The notes under the pieces were generated by a model. That model saw only the letters and a program-made list of their open reading frames with translations. It did not search any database and was not told the origin of the DNA. A stretch of 64,000 nt of DNA from Daucus carota subsp. sativus (taxonomy: Eukaryota; Streptophyta; Magnoliopsida; Apiales; Apiaceae): assembly GCF_001625215.2 (NCBI RefSeq), contig NC_030387.2:9018501-9082500 (forward strand), in the 5' to 3' direction. Shown here one piece after another: positions 10,455 through 23,058 of the stretch. Position 1 is the first letter of the stretch. Each line of letters opens with the position of its first letter. The position numbers and the translations under genes are program-made.

Positions 10455-13400
10455 ATAAAGCTTTTGAATTGATTAGACTTGTGAATGAAATGGGTAATGG
10501 ATCTCTAATCTTAAGAAGTTGGATTGATACTTTGGGTGTGGTTATTAGTTGGAGAAACACAACTACAGGAGAGATGAAGAAAGAGAGATACAGAGGGAGT
10601 GAGTCTTGTTAGTTGCTTTTAGCTGATGAAGAAACACAACTACAATTCTGCCATCCATGCAAGGCTAGGTACAACCTTAAACCGGCCTTTTTTAATTATT
10701 GGAAAAACTTTATCATGCCTTTATTACTGTTGTCATGTTTATAGAATGTTACTTTCACTTAAATTCCTAGAGTAAACAAACATTAACACACTCGGTCGGC
10801 AACTTTGGAGAGTTCATGTTTGATAGTTTTTTTTCGGACTAATTTTTGTAAAATATTTTCTACAACTCATGCACTCTATTTTCATTATATTAGTTTAAAT
10901 AAGACTTTGGTTTCGTCTAAAGATAGGAATTTACAATTTGTTGTTGTTGAAGGTGCATCATCTACTGCTGATCTTGCAGCTGCAGAGGTTTGTAACTCTA
11001 AATTCTATTCTATTTTATTATAATTATGTTATTCGTGTTGTTGTAAGAATCATACTCTAAATTATTTTGAATCTTTCATTTGTTCAGTTAATAACACCTT
11101 TGCTTGAGTCACCCAAAGGAAATTAACTTTTCGATCTTTAATGATTTTGTCTATAAGTTCAAATACATGCGTCCATGCAAACTTTGAACAACACTTTGTA
11201 GCCTTAAAGGCATGTTTCTCTATTCTGTATTAGTTAGTAATAATTTCACTCTAAAAATAAGTAGCATTTATGTGTTTATGAAATGCGCTTCCATGAAGTT
11301 GGACGTTGTGGATTTTGTGGTTGTTACACAGAATTATGAGAGCGCATATTGATGGCAGGAGCAAAGAGTTTGCATGTGATTTGGGAGGTAGAGCAAGCTG
11401 AGATTGTAGTGGTCATTTTGGCATTTAGATAAAAGATGAGTTAGGTTTCATGGATGTGGTTATTGATAGTCATTGAGTGAATACATTATTTATGTTGATG
11501 TTTCCCCTGTGATGTTACTCTGTGAAGAATATGCAGCTATGAATGATTTCAATCCTTCCTTCCTTCTGTTTTCTTTAATTTATCAAGATGAGATGAATAT
11601 ACCGTAGCAGAATTTGTATGGTTTGATAATGAATCCAATACTTGGTGCCAGTTTTTTCTACTACACCAACCAGAAAGTAGCAACTTCATAAGCCTCCCAA
11701 GAAAGTCCAACTAGCATTAAAATAGATGCAACTATTGCTACAAATTGGTAAAATAGATTTCATGTTCATACATGGTTTTAGAACAAAATTTGCAAACAAG
11801 ACAATTTTATTTACGCATATTGTTTGTCATGGGCAATACATGCAACTTTGAGACAATAGAGTGCGGTTTACAAACACGTCTTGCCTGGCAGATCCGGAAT
11901 GCATGACTTCACAAGTTTTATATTTACTACTAGATCTTTCTTTGTAGTTGGGTGTGTTGTTTGTGTCTGTATACCAGAACCAACAATTATTTAATTGGAG
12001 TCAAAACTGAACTTCAGCATTTCGAGTGTTTCACCATGAAACTTAGCTAAGGTTGGAATCACTTCAGATTCAGGCAATCACTCAAATTCACCTTAACAAG
12101 TCGATCATTTTAGCTCTCTAGCAGTGGTAGAAGACCATCATTTGTTACTGCACAAAGCCCACTCAAGTCCAGGTAATGAAGTTGATGACACAACTTCCCC
12201 ACAATATACCAAACTGAGTGATTCTCTTAAACTCCTCCAGATTTTGTTGCAATCCTCCAAATGCAACGCTTCACCTTTAAAAAAGCATGGTCAGGATGCA
12301 TCTGATAGACTTTGGGATACTTATATACTTATGTTATATTTCCTTATATATGCCTAAACTTTCATTAGTTATAGCGGCCTTTAGTTTTGCATTTTTTACT
12401 TCGCTATATCTATCAGTTTAGTCCACGCATATAGTTTTTAGGTACTTTAACTAAATATGAATGTATTATAATATTGAAGTCGCTTTCTCACTCAACACTC
12501 TTGTATACAAACATCTCAACTTGATCACAAAAGCCCACTCTTATGTATCTCTCACACAACTCTCTAACTTTTGCAATACACAAAACTCCTACAAATAATT
12601 ATATTTATAGGTATCACAAATATTCTAATCCTAATTTATTTCAAATCCTATTTATGATAATTACCATATTTATGTGTTTTCAGTATCCATCAACAATTAG
12701 TATTTCTACCAAAATAAGATCACATCAATTATCATAAATAAGATACGTTCTCAAATTAGGATTCCTAACATATTTAGAAATTCGATACGGACCCCAATAT
12801 ATAAAATTTTGGAGACTCCAACTCCGACAGTGGGGATTCGGCCAGCCTGGTTCGCCTAGTGGCCGAACCTTCTAGTTAATACTGCGGTGGTCATCTTATT
12901 ATTGATTTCATCGGTTTGCAAATTTTTATTTACATTTCATCTATAGTATGTTCTACTAGCTATATTATGTTATGTATCTTTTGAAACTAGACCAGAGATT
13001 TTGGAATTGATAGACATTTATATTTTAGAGTTTTAGCGGGATTCTGCCCCTTCACTAGATCAATATAATGAGGGTGATTTTATAGGTTGATTAAAAACGT
13101 TTAAAACATTTCCTAGTTTAAAATTCAATTGCAAGAGGATGCCTATGTGACTTTTGTTTTGCTCTTTTGATTGTGATGGTGAGCAGCACAGAGTATAGGA
13201 CTAGCATATTTAAGTGCATTCCTGGATTCAATTGGTTCGAATTTCAGTCATGGAGCCAATTTTGCAAATGATGCGTCCAAGATTAGACCTCAAAATACAA
13301 CACTGCATCAATCTGGTTTTAGTCCTTTCTCTTTGAATGTCCAATGGTATCAGTACAATGATTTTCCTCGCTCTCAGATTTTTGCTGCCAAGCTACATTT

Positions 13401-15341
13401 TTAATGTCTCGATAATGACAAAAAAATGATTATAATTTGTTCAACATTTCCTCTAAATGTTTGATAATGTAAGAGATATATTTAAGCAAATGTTACCGGA
13501 ATTACATACTAATCGAGTATATATTCATTTATATTTTAGATGATTATTATTCCCATATTAGTTTCGGTTTGCACTTAATTTGGTATTTATTGCTTAGATT
13601 TTAATATTTTATTGTAGGGAGTAAGGAATTCTGAATTTGAAAAAATTTGGGATACGTTAGAAGAAAATTCAGATTTGTTGGCCAGCCGCACAAAAATTAT
13701 TGGCTGGGGCCATATATGGAGTCTAAAATTCGGATTTGTTGGCCAGCCGCTGAACTTTTTGACGATTATACAACTTTGAGTTATGGAGATATGTTTTGAT
13801 TGCGCTTATACATGTGTCAATGCTTGTAGTGATTTTTGAATTAACTAGGGTATGCGGACATCCCAATATGTTATGTGATTGTTATCTCTACAGAGTCAAT
13901 TAATCTTTCTATGTGGTCCATGAGATTAATTGTATTAGTGTGTAATTCGTTCTAGCCTTTCTATGCGGTCCATGAGGTTATGCGAATAGCAAAACCTGTT
14001 TCTATACGGTCCATGGCAAGTTCTCTATAAGTATCTTTCTTAATATATAAAAGAATTCAGAATGGTGTCATAGGTTTTAGTGGTGGATATTCATGATTTG
14101 CAACATATTTATTTAATTGTTTTCAAACAAGCCTTATTACATAATATATAATTAGTTTAGTTAAAAAATCGGAATCAAAATCAAATCATTTATTTGTATT
14201 TAAAAATAGAAGAGAAGTGAGCCCTTGACCCTCAGTGTTGAACGATACCATTACTTATTCTATATTATAATGGACACAAAAAGGTTTTAAATTGAGACAC
14301 ACCATATACCTTCTCAAAAGCATTATATATATATACATTCGATATTGGCCAAAACGATCTAAATGCCTTTTAAGAAGCATTGTATACAGTTGATATTGGC
14401 CAAAACGATCTAATTGCCAGATTATTGCTTCATATGTCCACCAATGAAGTTCAAGTATATTTACCTGATGTAATAGATCAATTCAAGACTTATCCACAGA
14501 TTTTTATTTTTCTGAGAATTTTTTAATGTGAGATGATACGACTTAGGATTGGTTGATTGATATGCAGAATATATATAATCAAGGCGGGAGATCATTTTGG
14601 ATACATAATACAGGGTCAGTAGGGTGTACTTTACGTCGCGCAGACCCTATTTTTGTCAATTTTACAATACCTAAATTGAAGGAAGTTGTATAAAGACTCC
14701 GAGATGATCTTCTATTGGAAACTTTTACATATGTTGATATCTACTCTGTCAAGTATCATCTCATCAGTAATGCTAGCAAATATGCTACTTACTATATTCT
14801 TCCACTCATCACTTAGTCTATTCTATGCATGAATTTCTTGTTTGTGTGTGTAACTCTACACTTCTATATGATATTAGAAGTAGTTTTCTCTCACCTGGAT
14901 TCATCCTGCACAATTTTTATCAGTTTTTGCAAATTATGCATAGATTTATATAGACATTGACAAATATTATACGTTAATTGTGATTAATATAGTTAATTTA
15001 GTGCAATGTTTGTGCATCCAGTAAAAGCTTATTGCGGAAGGTACCACTACAACATCAATGTTGGCTGCGGAGTAGTGGAGGACCTAGGCTTGTAGTATTT
15101 GGGACATGGATCCCCACTCGATTCTCAGCATAAACCGTTTGTTTGATGAACTTTAATACAAGTATCCTTGCAGTATAACATGTTGGGCGAGTATTTTTCA
15201 AAAAACAAGCTCAATTCATTCAAATTCTAATCCAACAGCTTAGTTAGATTCAAAATATTACGATACATTAAGGCTGATTTTGATCATGTAAGAATCAATA
15301 AACTTGCTTAACTGAGTTGTTGTGCCCCCAGTAAAATTTAA
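10455..15341. other. Long stretch without a supportable gene
   Basis: AT-rich DNA with small frames only. An exon-like piece at about 10920-10990 (FVVVEGASSTADLAAAE) is followed by GT but I could not link it to other exons. Short direct repeats occur at 14335-14425 (a unit with ATATTGGCCAAAACGATCTA, two copies) and at 13905-14020 (three diverged copies of CTATGCGGTCCATGA). A minus-strand stretch at 12000-12300 faintly recalls LRR sequence but is full of stops. Confidence 0.4.
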
Positions 15342-15358
15342 CCCTGGGTCCGTCACTG
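15342..15358. mobile_element. Solo hAT-like terminal end
   Basis: CCCTGGGTCCGTCACTG reads on the minus strand as CAGTGACGGACCCAGGG, the usual end of a plant hAT element. I found no partner end, so only one terminus is annotated. Confidence 0.4.
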
Positions 15359-16200
15359 CTGTAGAGGAAGGGAAATGGTGAATGGTGAATGGCACAGAAC
15401 TGGTGATCAGATCATGTGAAAGATCCATCAATGATTAATTGGGATGGTGTGCTACACTCAAGGAGCTAACAGATGGATCTTTGATTGGACCCGCCAAATT
15501 CTTTGAAAATGGCTTACAACAGAAGCTAGCAATGCCGAGTTCTTTGATCATTAAGAGAAGTCCTTGTAGTGCATTTCGGCATTTCCTCTTAATTTGCATG
15601 TCAGATTCAGATAACAATTCTTTATTCCTAATTTTTTATAATAATAAGTTAATAACTGATGGAAAAAACGAGCTCCGCGCTTGTAGGAAAATCACAAAAT
15701 ATAAAATATTTTAAAAAATATGTATGATTTATAATTTTTAAGTCATTTTTTTGTGTTTATGTTTTAATATAAGAAAATATTGTTAGTTATAAAAAGTATA
15801 AAAGTAAATCAAATATTTAACTATATTTTAGTTTAATTATTTTTTTAAGTGGATGAGGACGATATTTCATATAATTTTAAACATCAAAGAAAAAATAAAC
15901 ATATATATTAGTTAGGGCTCCCCTCAAATCAAACACTTTTTTTTTTTAAACAAACTCAAAAAAAAAAAAAACATACAATTTCCATTGAATATGAACTTGG
16001 ATCTATCACAAGGCGCGTTTACATTTGCTCCGGCTTCTGGGAGGAGTCGCACTTCTGAAACTTCTACAACGATATGTACTCCTGGAACAACTTTGGATGC
16101 GCTAAAACGTGAAGATCTTTGCTTATTCATTTTAGCTCTTGGAGCAACACCATCTGCGAGACAAATTATAAGTTATCACAATAAAAACAGAGAGACTTAG
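15359..16200. other. No recognised gene
   Basis: Two short plus-strand frames (15439-15714 and 15985-16200) have no recognisable domain or start context. The rest is AT-rich with A/T runs. Confidence 0.4.
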
Positions 16201-16202
16201 AT

Positions 16203-18262
16203 GGTTGTATTGGATTGGGATTTTAAAACATTTTTTTGCATTCATGAAATCCGAGGATATTCGATTGGGATTGTTTGAAATCTATTAAAATTAAAATCTT
16301 GAGGTATTCAATTGGGATTTTAAATTATGCTACAAAATTTGGTGGTATTCAATTGGGATTTTAAATTATGCTTTAAAATCAATCCGATGGTATTCAATTG
16401 AGATTGTTTAAAATCCATTAAAATCTAATGGTATTCAAATGCTGATGGATATTTTTTCATGAGTAAATCTTCGCGTACATCCTTATACACTACTAACTCA
16501 CTACCTAAAATTTAGGAACAGATTAAAATACACGTCTCCAATTTTGCTTTCACTTCTGTGTTATCCATTCAATCTACAAACGTATAACTGATATCAAAAA
16601 CTTATGTAAATACATTATTTCTTTATTAATACAAACTTTTAATAATTTTAAATCTTATTTTTTTTTTGTCATAAGACACTGAATCATATTTTCTATATTT
16701 CTATGAAAAAATAATATAATATATAAATATGTGTTAAAAACATTTCTCAAATCAATATATCCATAAAATATATAATTTTTACGGACATAGTTATGTACAA
16801 AAATAATTATACAAAAATTTAATATAATTTTTGGATCCAGTCTTTTGAATGAATAAAAATAAATTTTATTTCAAAAATCATGCTAAAAATATTTATTTTG
16901 GAATAAATTTTTTTTCAAAAAAATTATCATAATAAACATCATATTTACATAATAAAAATAAAATGCACGGCAAAGTAAATAAATTAGCTTTTTAATAAAT
17001 AGATGAATGATATAATATTTATTGTTTTATTACCCACCTAAACAAATTTTATAACATAGGTTGTTTTATAGATATATCAGGCTCATTAAATGATAAAAAG
17101 GTTATATAATAAAAGTTAAATATGTAATCATAAGGTAAATAAATAAAATAGAAAAAAAAATTTAGGTTATAATTTTTGTAAATGTATTTTTTAATCTACA
17201 GTTAACATGAAGTGATAAATTTAACATGAAGTAATAAAGAAACAATAAATCTTCGCGTACATGTTTCTTTATTACTTCATGTTAAATTTATCACTTCATG
17301 TTAACTGTAGATTAAAAAATACATTTACAAAAATTATAACCTAAATTTTTTTTTCTATTTTATTTATTTACCTTATGATTACATATTTAACTTTTATTAT
17401 ATAACCTTTTTATCATTTAATGAGCCTGATATATCTATAAAACAACCTATGTTATAAAATTTGTTTAGGTGGGTAATAAAACAATAAATATTATATCATT
17501 CATCTATTTATTAAAAAGCTAATTTATTTACTTTGCCGTGCATTTTATTTTTATTATGTAAATATGATGTTTATTATGATAATTTTTTTGAAAAAAAATT
17601 TATTCCAAAATAAATATTTTTAGCATGATTTTTGAAATAAAATTTATTTTTATTCATTCAAAAGACTGGATCCAAAAATTATATTAAATTTTTGTATAAT
17701 TATTTTTGTACATAACTATGTCCGTAAAAATTATATATTTTATGGATATATTGATTTGAGAAATGTTTTTAACACATATTTATATATTATATTATTTTTT
17801 CATAGAAATATAGAAAATATGATTCAGTGTCTTATGACAAAAAAAAAATAAGATTTAAAATTATTAAAAGTTTGTATTAATAAAGAAATAATGTATTTAC
17901 ATAAGTTTTTGATATCAGTTATACGTTTGTAGATTGAATGGATAACACAGAAGTGAAAGCAAAATTGGAGACGTGTATTTTAATCTGTTCCTAAATTTTA
18001 GGTAGTGAGTTAGTAGTGTATAAGGATGTACGCGAAGATTTACTCTTTTTTCATTTAATAAAATGATGGATTTTGTGACATTCTTCAATGTATTTTATGT
18101 TTTTTGAAATCCCACCAAAATCAATGGGATTTTGAAGCATCGTAACTAAATCCTATCAACTCTGCGACATTTTATCAAAAATTCGCATAAAATCAAAATC
18201 CCATACAATCCATTAAAATCCATAAACTAAAAACAATTTATTAAAATCACAATCGAATACAC
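16203..18262. mobile_element. Older DNA element split by the palindrome
   Basis: Sequence just left of the palindrome starts GTATTGGATTGGGATTTTAA and sequence just right ends TTAAAATCACAATCGAATAC, roughly each other's reverse complement. Several internal GTATTCAATTGGGATTTT repeats support one older MITE-like element of about 470 bp that the palindromic element at 16461-18045 entered. The superfamily is not settled. Confidence 0.5.
16461..18045. mobile_element. 1.6-kb palindromic (foldback) Mutator-like element
   Basis: Two arms of 783 bp (16461-17243 and 17263-18045) are reverse complements with no net length difference. I saw no mismatch in the stretches compared, including the T10/A10 and A9/T9 runs. 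The 19-bp spacer (17244-17262) contains TAAATCTTCGCGTACAT, a direct copy of bases just inside the left end. The nine bases TTTTTTCAT flank it on both sides (16452-16460 and 18046-18054), the target duplication size of Mutator-like elements. No protein is encoded. Near-identity of the arms suggests recent origin or ongoing arm homogenisation. Confidence 0.88.
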
Positions 18263-18297
18263 CCCGTTAATAACGTTCCACCAAACACAAAGATATA

Positions 18298-18610
18298 CTC
18301 CCTCCGTCCCAGTGAGTTATATAAACTGAGATTGGACACGGAGACCAAGAAAAAGGGTAAGAAATGAGTAAAGTTAAATGGAAAGTAGGTAAAGTGGTGG
18401 GACCCATATATTTTTTAATAATAGATTTGAGATAGTGGAGGAAGGTAGTGGGTGTAATAGTGTTTTTATTATTATAAAATGGGGATAGTGGGAGAATGTA
18501 GTGGCTGTAGTAGTATTTTATATTATAAAAAGTTGTTATTTTGGGAATGTATAGAAATGATGGGACATCCCAAAAAAGAAACTGTATAGAATTGATTGAA
18601 ACGGAGGGAG
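18298..18610. mobile_element. Stowaway-like MITE (copy 3)
   Basis: Starts CTCCCTCCGTCCCAG after TA and ends ACGGAGGGAG before TA, about 310 bp. It belongs to the second MITE subfamily, with an internal GATAGTGGAGGAAGGTAGTG-type stretch shared with the copies at 28751, 37132 and 43097. The open frames across it come from the repeat, not from a gene. Confidence 0.75.
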
Positions 18611-18873
18611 TAATAAAAACTCTCCACCCACCTATAGCCAAGAATGGCAGTTTTCGAGGTCGAACAAGCGAAAAAGGCCTATCAAACATATTCAAAACTG
18701 CGCTGAAACACCTCATTGAATGTTTTCGGAGAAGTCTGTAAAGTGAAAAAGGATTAATTATCTAATTGGGCACTCAGTTCACATTCATATATCATCTTGG
18801 ACCCTCTCGAATTTTCAGTCTCATTTGAAACATCGTTTTCAGAAATTGTAGCAGTCTTAAAAATAAAACATTA

Positions 18874-19148
18874 AATTCGAAAATAAATCGACAGTTTAAG
18901 AAGTGTTACCCATAGGGCTTTAACACAGTAGCCTATATAGATTATGTAGGTACAATTAATTGAATTTCAGCGTCCAATAAATGGGTAAAATTGATGGTGG
19001 AAGAAATGGGTTATGAAGAACCCTAATGACCCATATATAGCCATTTTTTGGACGCAGAAATTCAATTAATCGTACCTACATAATTTTTATAAACTACTTG
19101 CTGAATTCCCATAGGTAACACTACTCAGACTGTCGATTTCTGTTCGGA
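18874..19148. mobile_element. Hairpin MITE
   Basis: An imperfect inverted repeat of about 120 bp per arm: AATCGACAGTTTAAGAAGTG on the left pairs with a diverged CACTACTCAGACTGTCGATT on the right, and TATGTAGGTACAATTAATTG pairs with CAATTAATCGTACCTACATA. Noncoding. Ends and target duplication were not resolved. Confidence 0.6.
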
Positions 19149-20660
19149 AATAACAGAAGTATCATTGAAAGTGCGGCCAAGTCGAAAAAGTATACTTTTT
19201 ATTGAAAAAATCACATTTTCTCTTTAAAATGGGTCGATTTCTTTTATAATAAATCCTGAATGATTCTATATAAAATAGTTTCATGTTTCGACCGTAAACC
19301 GATGATTTCTTTCTTCCCAATGCAAATGATCTTGTCATCGCACTATGATAGCATGGTAGTAAAAACAAGGAGAAAAAAGACAGCAGGCCAAATATTTGTG
19401 ACAGAATATTTTTGTGGGGACATGCTTTGAATTATACTATATATCTGGTGGTTAAAGGAATATGGGCTCTTGCATTGGGCTGTTCGTATTTGTCGGTGGA
19501 TATGGGTCCATTTGCTATACTATTAACCAATAAGCCTGTGAAACGAAGGTGGTTTTTATTGTAAAGCCTCTGCAGTCTGCTTATAGTTTTTTGTACCTCC
19601 AAATTATAGTTTTAATCAATCAGCTATTAGATGCGTTTTTACATGTTTTTTTGGCTCTGCACCATTCGGGTTCTGAACTCAACCTATCGGGTTTATGTAG
19701 ATCATATAAATTTGTAACCCAAATTATTTATAATATTTCGGTTTTAAATCCATTTGGTTGGATTAATAAATTATATAATCAGAACATGAGGTTTTAAAAA
19801 TAAAAAATAATTAGCAAAATATATAATTATTGGTGTCAAATACGTCTTTAACATCCAATTTTTATGCTCAAAATTACTCTTACAATCTCATCAAAAATAC
19901 AAAACTGAATTTAGTTATAAAAAAAAATAGTAACAGATAACAAACAAATATATTCATGATTTGAATAACATATTCTCATTCATGTTTGTTTGCTATGTAA
20001 ATAGATAAATTTAAACCACAAATACATTTAAGAATCAAACAAACATAATATTCATGTTTCTGTGATACTAAACAAACATATTAATGAATTTAATCTCATT
20101 TTTTTATTTATAAATTTAATCTTATTTACATTTAAGTAACAAACAAATATTATTATATTGAATTTAAGGAGCACACAAATATGATAAAATTAAATGGACT
20201 GAGATAATATGTCGTTGGCTAAAAAAAAAAAAAGACAATATATGTCATGGCCCATATTAATTTAATATTTTCTCATATTTTTTAATTGGGTAAGGTTAGA
20301 TCTCTTAAAAAAACTGAAACTCATGTCTAACCCAATTGCATCACATTAATATTTTTCAATTCAGTTACGGACTGGGTCAAAAAATTCGAATTAAATCAAG
20401 TAAAATATGATCGGTTTGGATCGTGTTTGTCGGTGAAACCGACTATATCACACTACTGTCATCTTTGAATACCCATTTTAATCTATTTTTGAAAACAAAC
20501 ACCTAAATCATCATCAAGGAGCGGTGGGATAATTTACTGTTAAGACCGACCGAACATCACTTGAGCCTCAGGTTCCTTGCGAGCTAGTATAAAAATTAGT
20601 GGTGCCAATGTTTTTATTTATTGTAAAAAGAGTGGAGTACGTGACAAAAACGTGTTGTAA
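19149..20660. other. No recognised gene
   Basis: AT-rich spacer with only short chance frames; repeated AACAAACATA-type words at 19930-20170 are low-complexity. Confidence 0.4.
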
Positions 20661-20910
20661 CTCCCTCCGTCTCATTTAATTGTATACGTTTCTTTTCAAC
20701 TGTTCGACACGTATTTCAATACTCTTATAAAATATAATTCCGTAACTTATTTTTGATATTTTTTTTTCTGAATAAAAATATAACATCCAAACTTTAATTC
20801 AGAAAAAAAAAATTTAAAAATAAATTACACAACTGCACTTTGCAGGAGCATTAAAGTCCGTGCCGCGTCTCCATCCCCCAATATATACAATTCTAAGGGG
20901 ACGGAGGGAG
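20661..20910. mobile_element. Stowaway-like MITE (copy 4)
   Basis: About 250 bp with CTCCCTCCGT...ACGGAGGGAG ends and a TA-type junction; interior of the first subfamily (TTCGACACGTATTT). Confidence 0.75.
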
Positions 20911-21294
20911 TAACTTTTAGCTTAGCAAACACTATTTCCAATATTACGAAAGATAGATTTTATATGTCTATGATAAATGAAGGTGACCTAACTTGAACAA
21001 AAGTAGGTCCAGACCCATATATGTACTCAACTTATATTCCAACATTTTGTTCAAAATCCACTTGTATTGTGTGAATAGAGATTTGGTTTTCATATTATTG
21101 CAAATGCCAACTTCAATCAGATTCCAATTACATTCGCTCATTCTCCATTGTTAAATTTAAACAGTATTCTCTCGTTTCTCCGCTATTAAATTCGACAGGA
21201 TACAAAATGATCGGAATCATATATATTCTCGTTATAAAATTTTTCATTTTTCCCGTTAATTTTCGAGATAGAAAATAATTATCATAACTTCGAT

Positions 21295-21372
21295 CCAAAC
21301 TTCAACCAGACACAGTAACTTTACCAAACTTCAACCAGACACAATGTCTGATCCAAACTTCAACCAGACACA
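21295..21372. repeat. Short tandem repeat, ~28-bp period
   Basis: Three copies of CCAAACTTCAACCAGACACA separated by a few diverged bases. Confidence 0.75.
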
Positions 21373-23058
21373 CTTTTTTTAACTGATCAATACGTATTTT
21401 AATGTGCATATAAAATATAGACTCACAAGTTTAAAAAAGTTTTTTGTGCTGTAACATAATTAAAAAATATTAAATTTTTATTTGAAAAGAAAAAAAATGA
21501 AAAGTTTAAAATAAATAAACAAATAAACGATGGAGGAGACAGGAAGGAAGCGACTGATTGTGCCATATTTTAGAGAAATTCACTGACACTTGTTTGGGTT
21601 AAATTTCAAACTAGACAAAGACCACATAGTCCAAACCCCAGTGGAGTCTTAACTACTCCATAAATCAGTTCAAACACAACCGGTGTAACTGTTGGGATTT
21701 TTACTTCATCAATATCAACAAACTGAGCTAGAAGAACACAACAAAAGATCTTGTCCATACAACACATTTTCATGAGAAACCAAGGATTTTAGCCTCTTCA
21801 CATTTTTATTCAAGTGAAAAGGTGAAAGTTGGGCTCAACCCACGTTGCTTTGATCCAGCAAAAGTGCATTTCTTGTGATTCCGCATTTTTTAGCCAACCC
21901 CTTGACTGTTTTTCAGGTACTTTTCATTTTTCTGTATGTATATGTGCAATGCATATAAGGCTGAAGTTGATTTGTCTGAAAAAAATTGTTGATTTTAAAA
22001 AGAATGGCAAGAAATCAGTACAAAGTGAGTTGATTGTTGTGATTTTTTACTGCTAAGTTGATTATGGTGTGACATTATTTGTTTATTTAGCTTTGTACTT
22101 GTGTATGTAATGGTTTAAGAATTCCTGACCTCGAGGTTATAGGAGAATTGTTCGCTTAATATTTTGTATCTTTGCATGAAAGGAAGCTAATTTGTCTTGC
22201 AAGTTGCAATCTTAGTCTTTGGATCATGTAAATTTAATACCCGCTGTTGTTGTTGTTGTTGTTATGTGTGTGTATGTGGCATTGATTGGTGTCGGTTTAA
22301 TGTACATGGGAAGATATTGGTATAGTTTCCTATTTCAGACATCGAATTGTATGGATCCTTCTTTTGGAAGGGTAAAATTGAAGCATTGGTTGCTTAGCTT
22401 GATTAAGGGGTGGAGGGTTTTGGCTCTGGAAGAAAGCGCGGGCGTAGTTTGTTGACATTGAACTCAAATCTTGAATTGTGTCGATGATGTTTTAGTACTA
22501 AAAATCAGGGTTATTTGGGTTCTAATCTTTATAATGTAGTGTGAAACTGGAAGTGAGTAGCTTATTTTAGGAGTTACCTTTAGAGGTATTATTGGGTTCA
22601 ATGATGCACATGTGCAGTATGGTGGTGCTAAAAATTGGCCTTAAAAGTTCACTGTTTAATGTGTAAAAGAATCTACCCATGTGTTTCGTCTTTAAAACAT
22701 CAGGGTTTGGTATGTTAGAGATACTATAGGGAGTGCATGTAATACTAGTTAAGTTGATTAACCAGATCAGTGTATAACTAGCTTAACATCAGGTGGATAA
22801 CCTTAAGACGAGATTCCCAATAATTAGATAACTAGCACAGTTGTGCAAAGTTCACCATTTCTCGTGGATTTATCAATCAGTTTGATGATTTTTGTTGCTA
22901 CAGCATGCATTTAAATTTGCGGTCAATGTCTGTAATTTCTTCCCCTGCAGCATTCTGTCTTTAACAGTTTCGTTACCTGCTTGCAACTTACTGGACAATG
23001 CAAAGGTGGCCTCACAGAATCTTTGATTGTAATGCAGTGTCAGAAGACTTTAGCTAAA

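Noticed and set aside
12000..12300. Faint NLR-type LRR resemblance on the minus strand
   Set aside because: Only isolated words such as VNLSDCLNLK; many stops and shifts, too weak to call a pseudogene.
18267..18716. 149-codon minus-strand frame
   Set aside because: Spans a Stowaway-like MITE and its flank; similar frames recur in other copies of the MITE.
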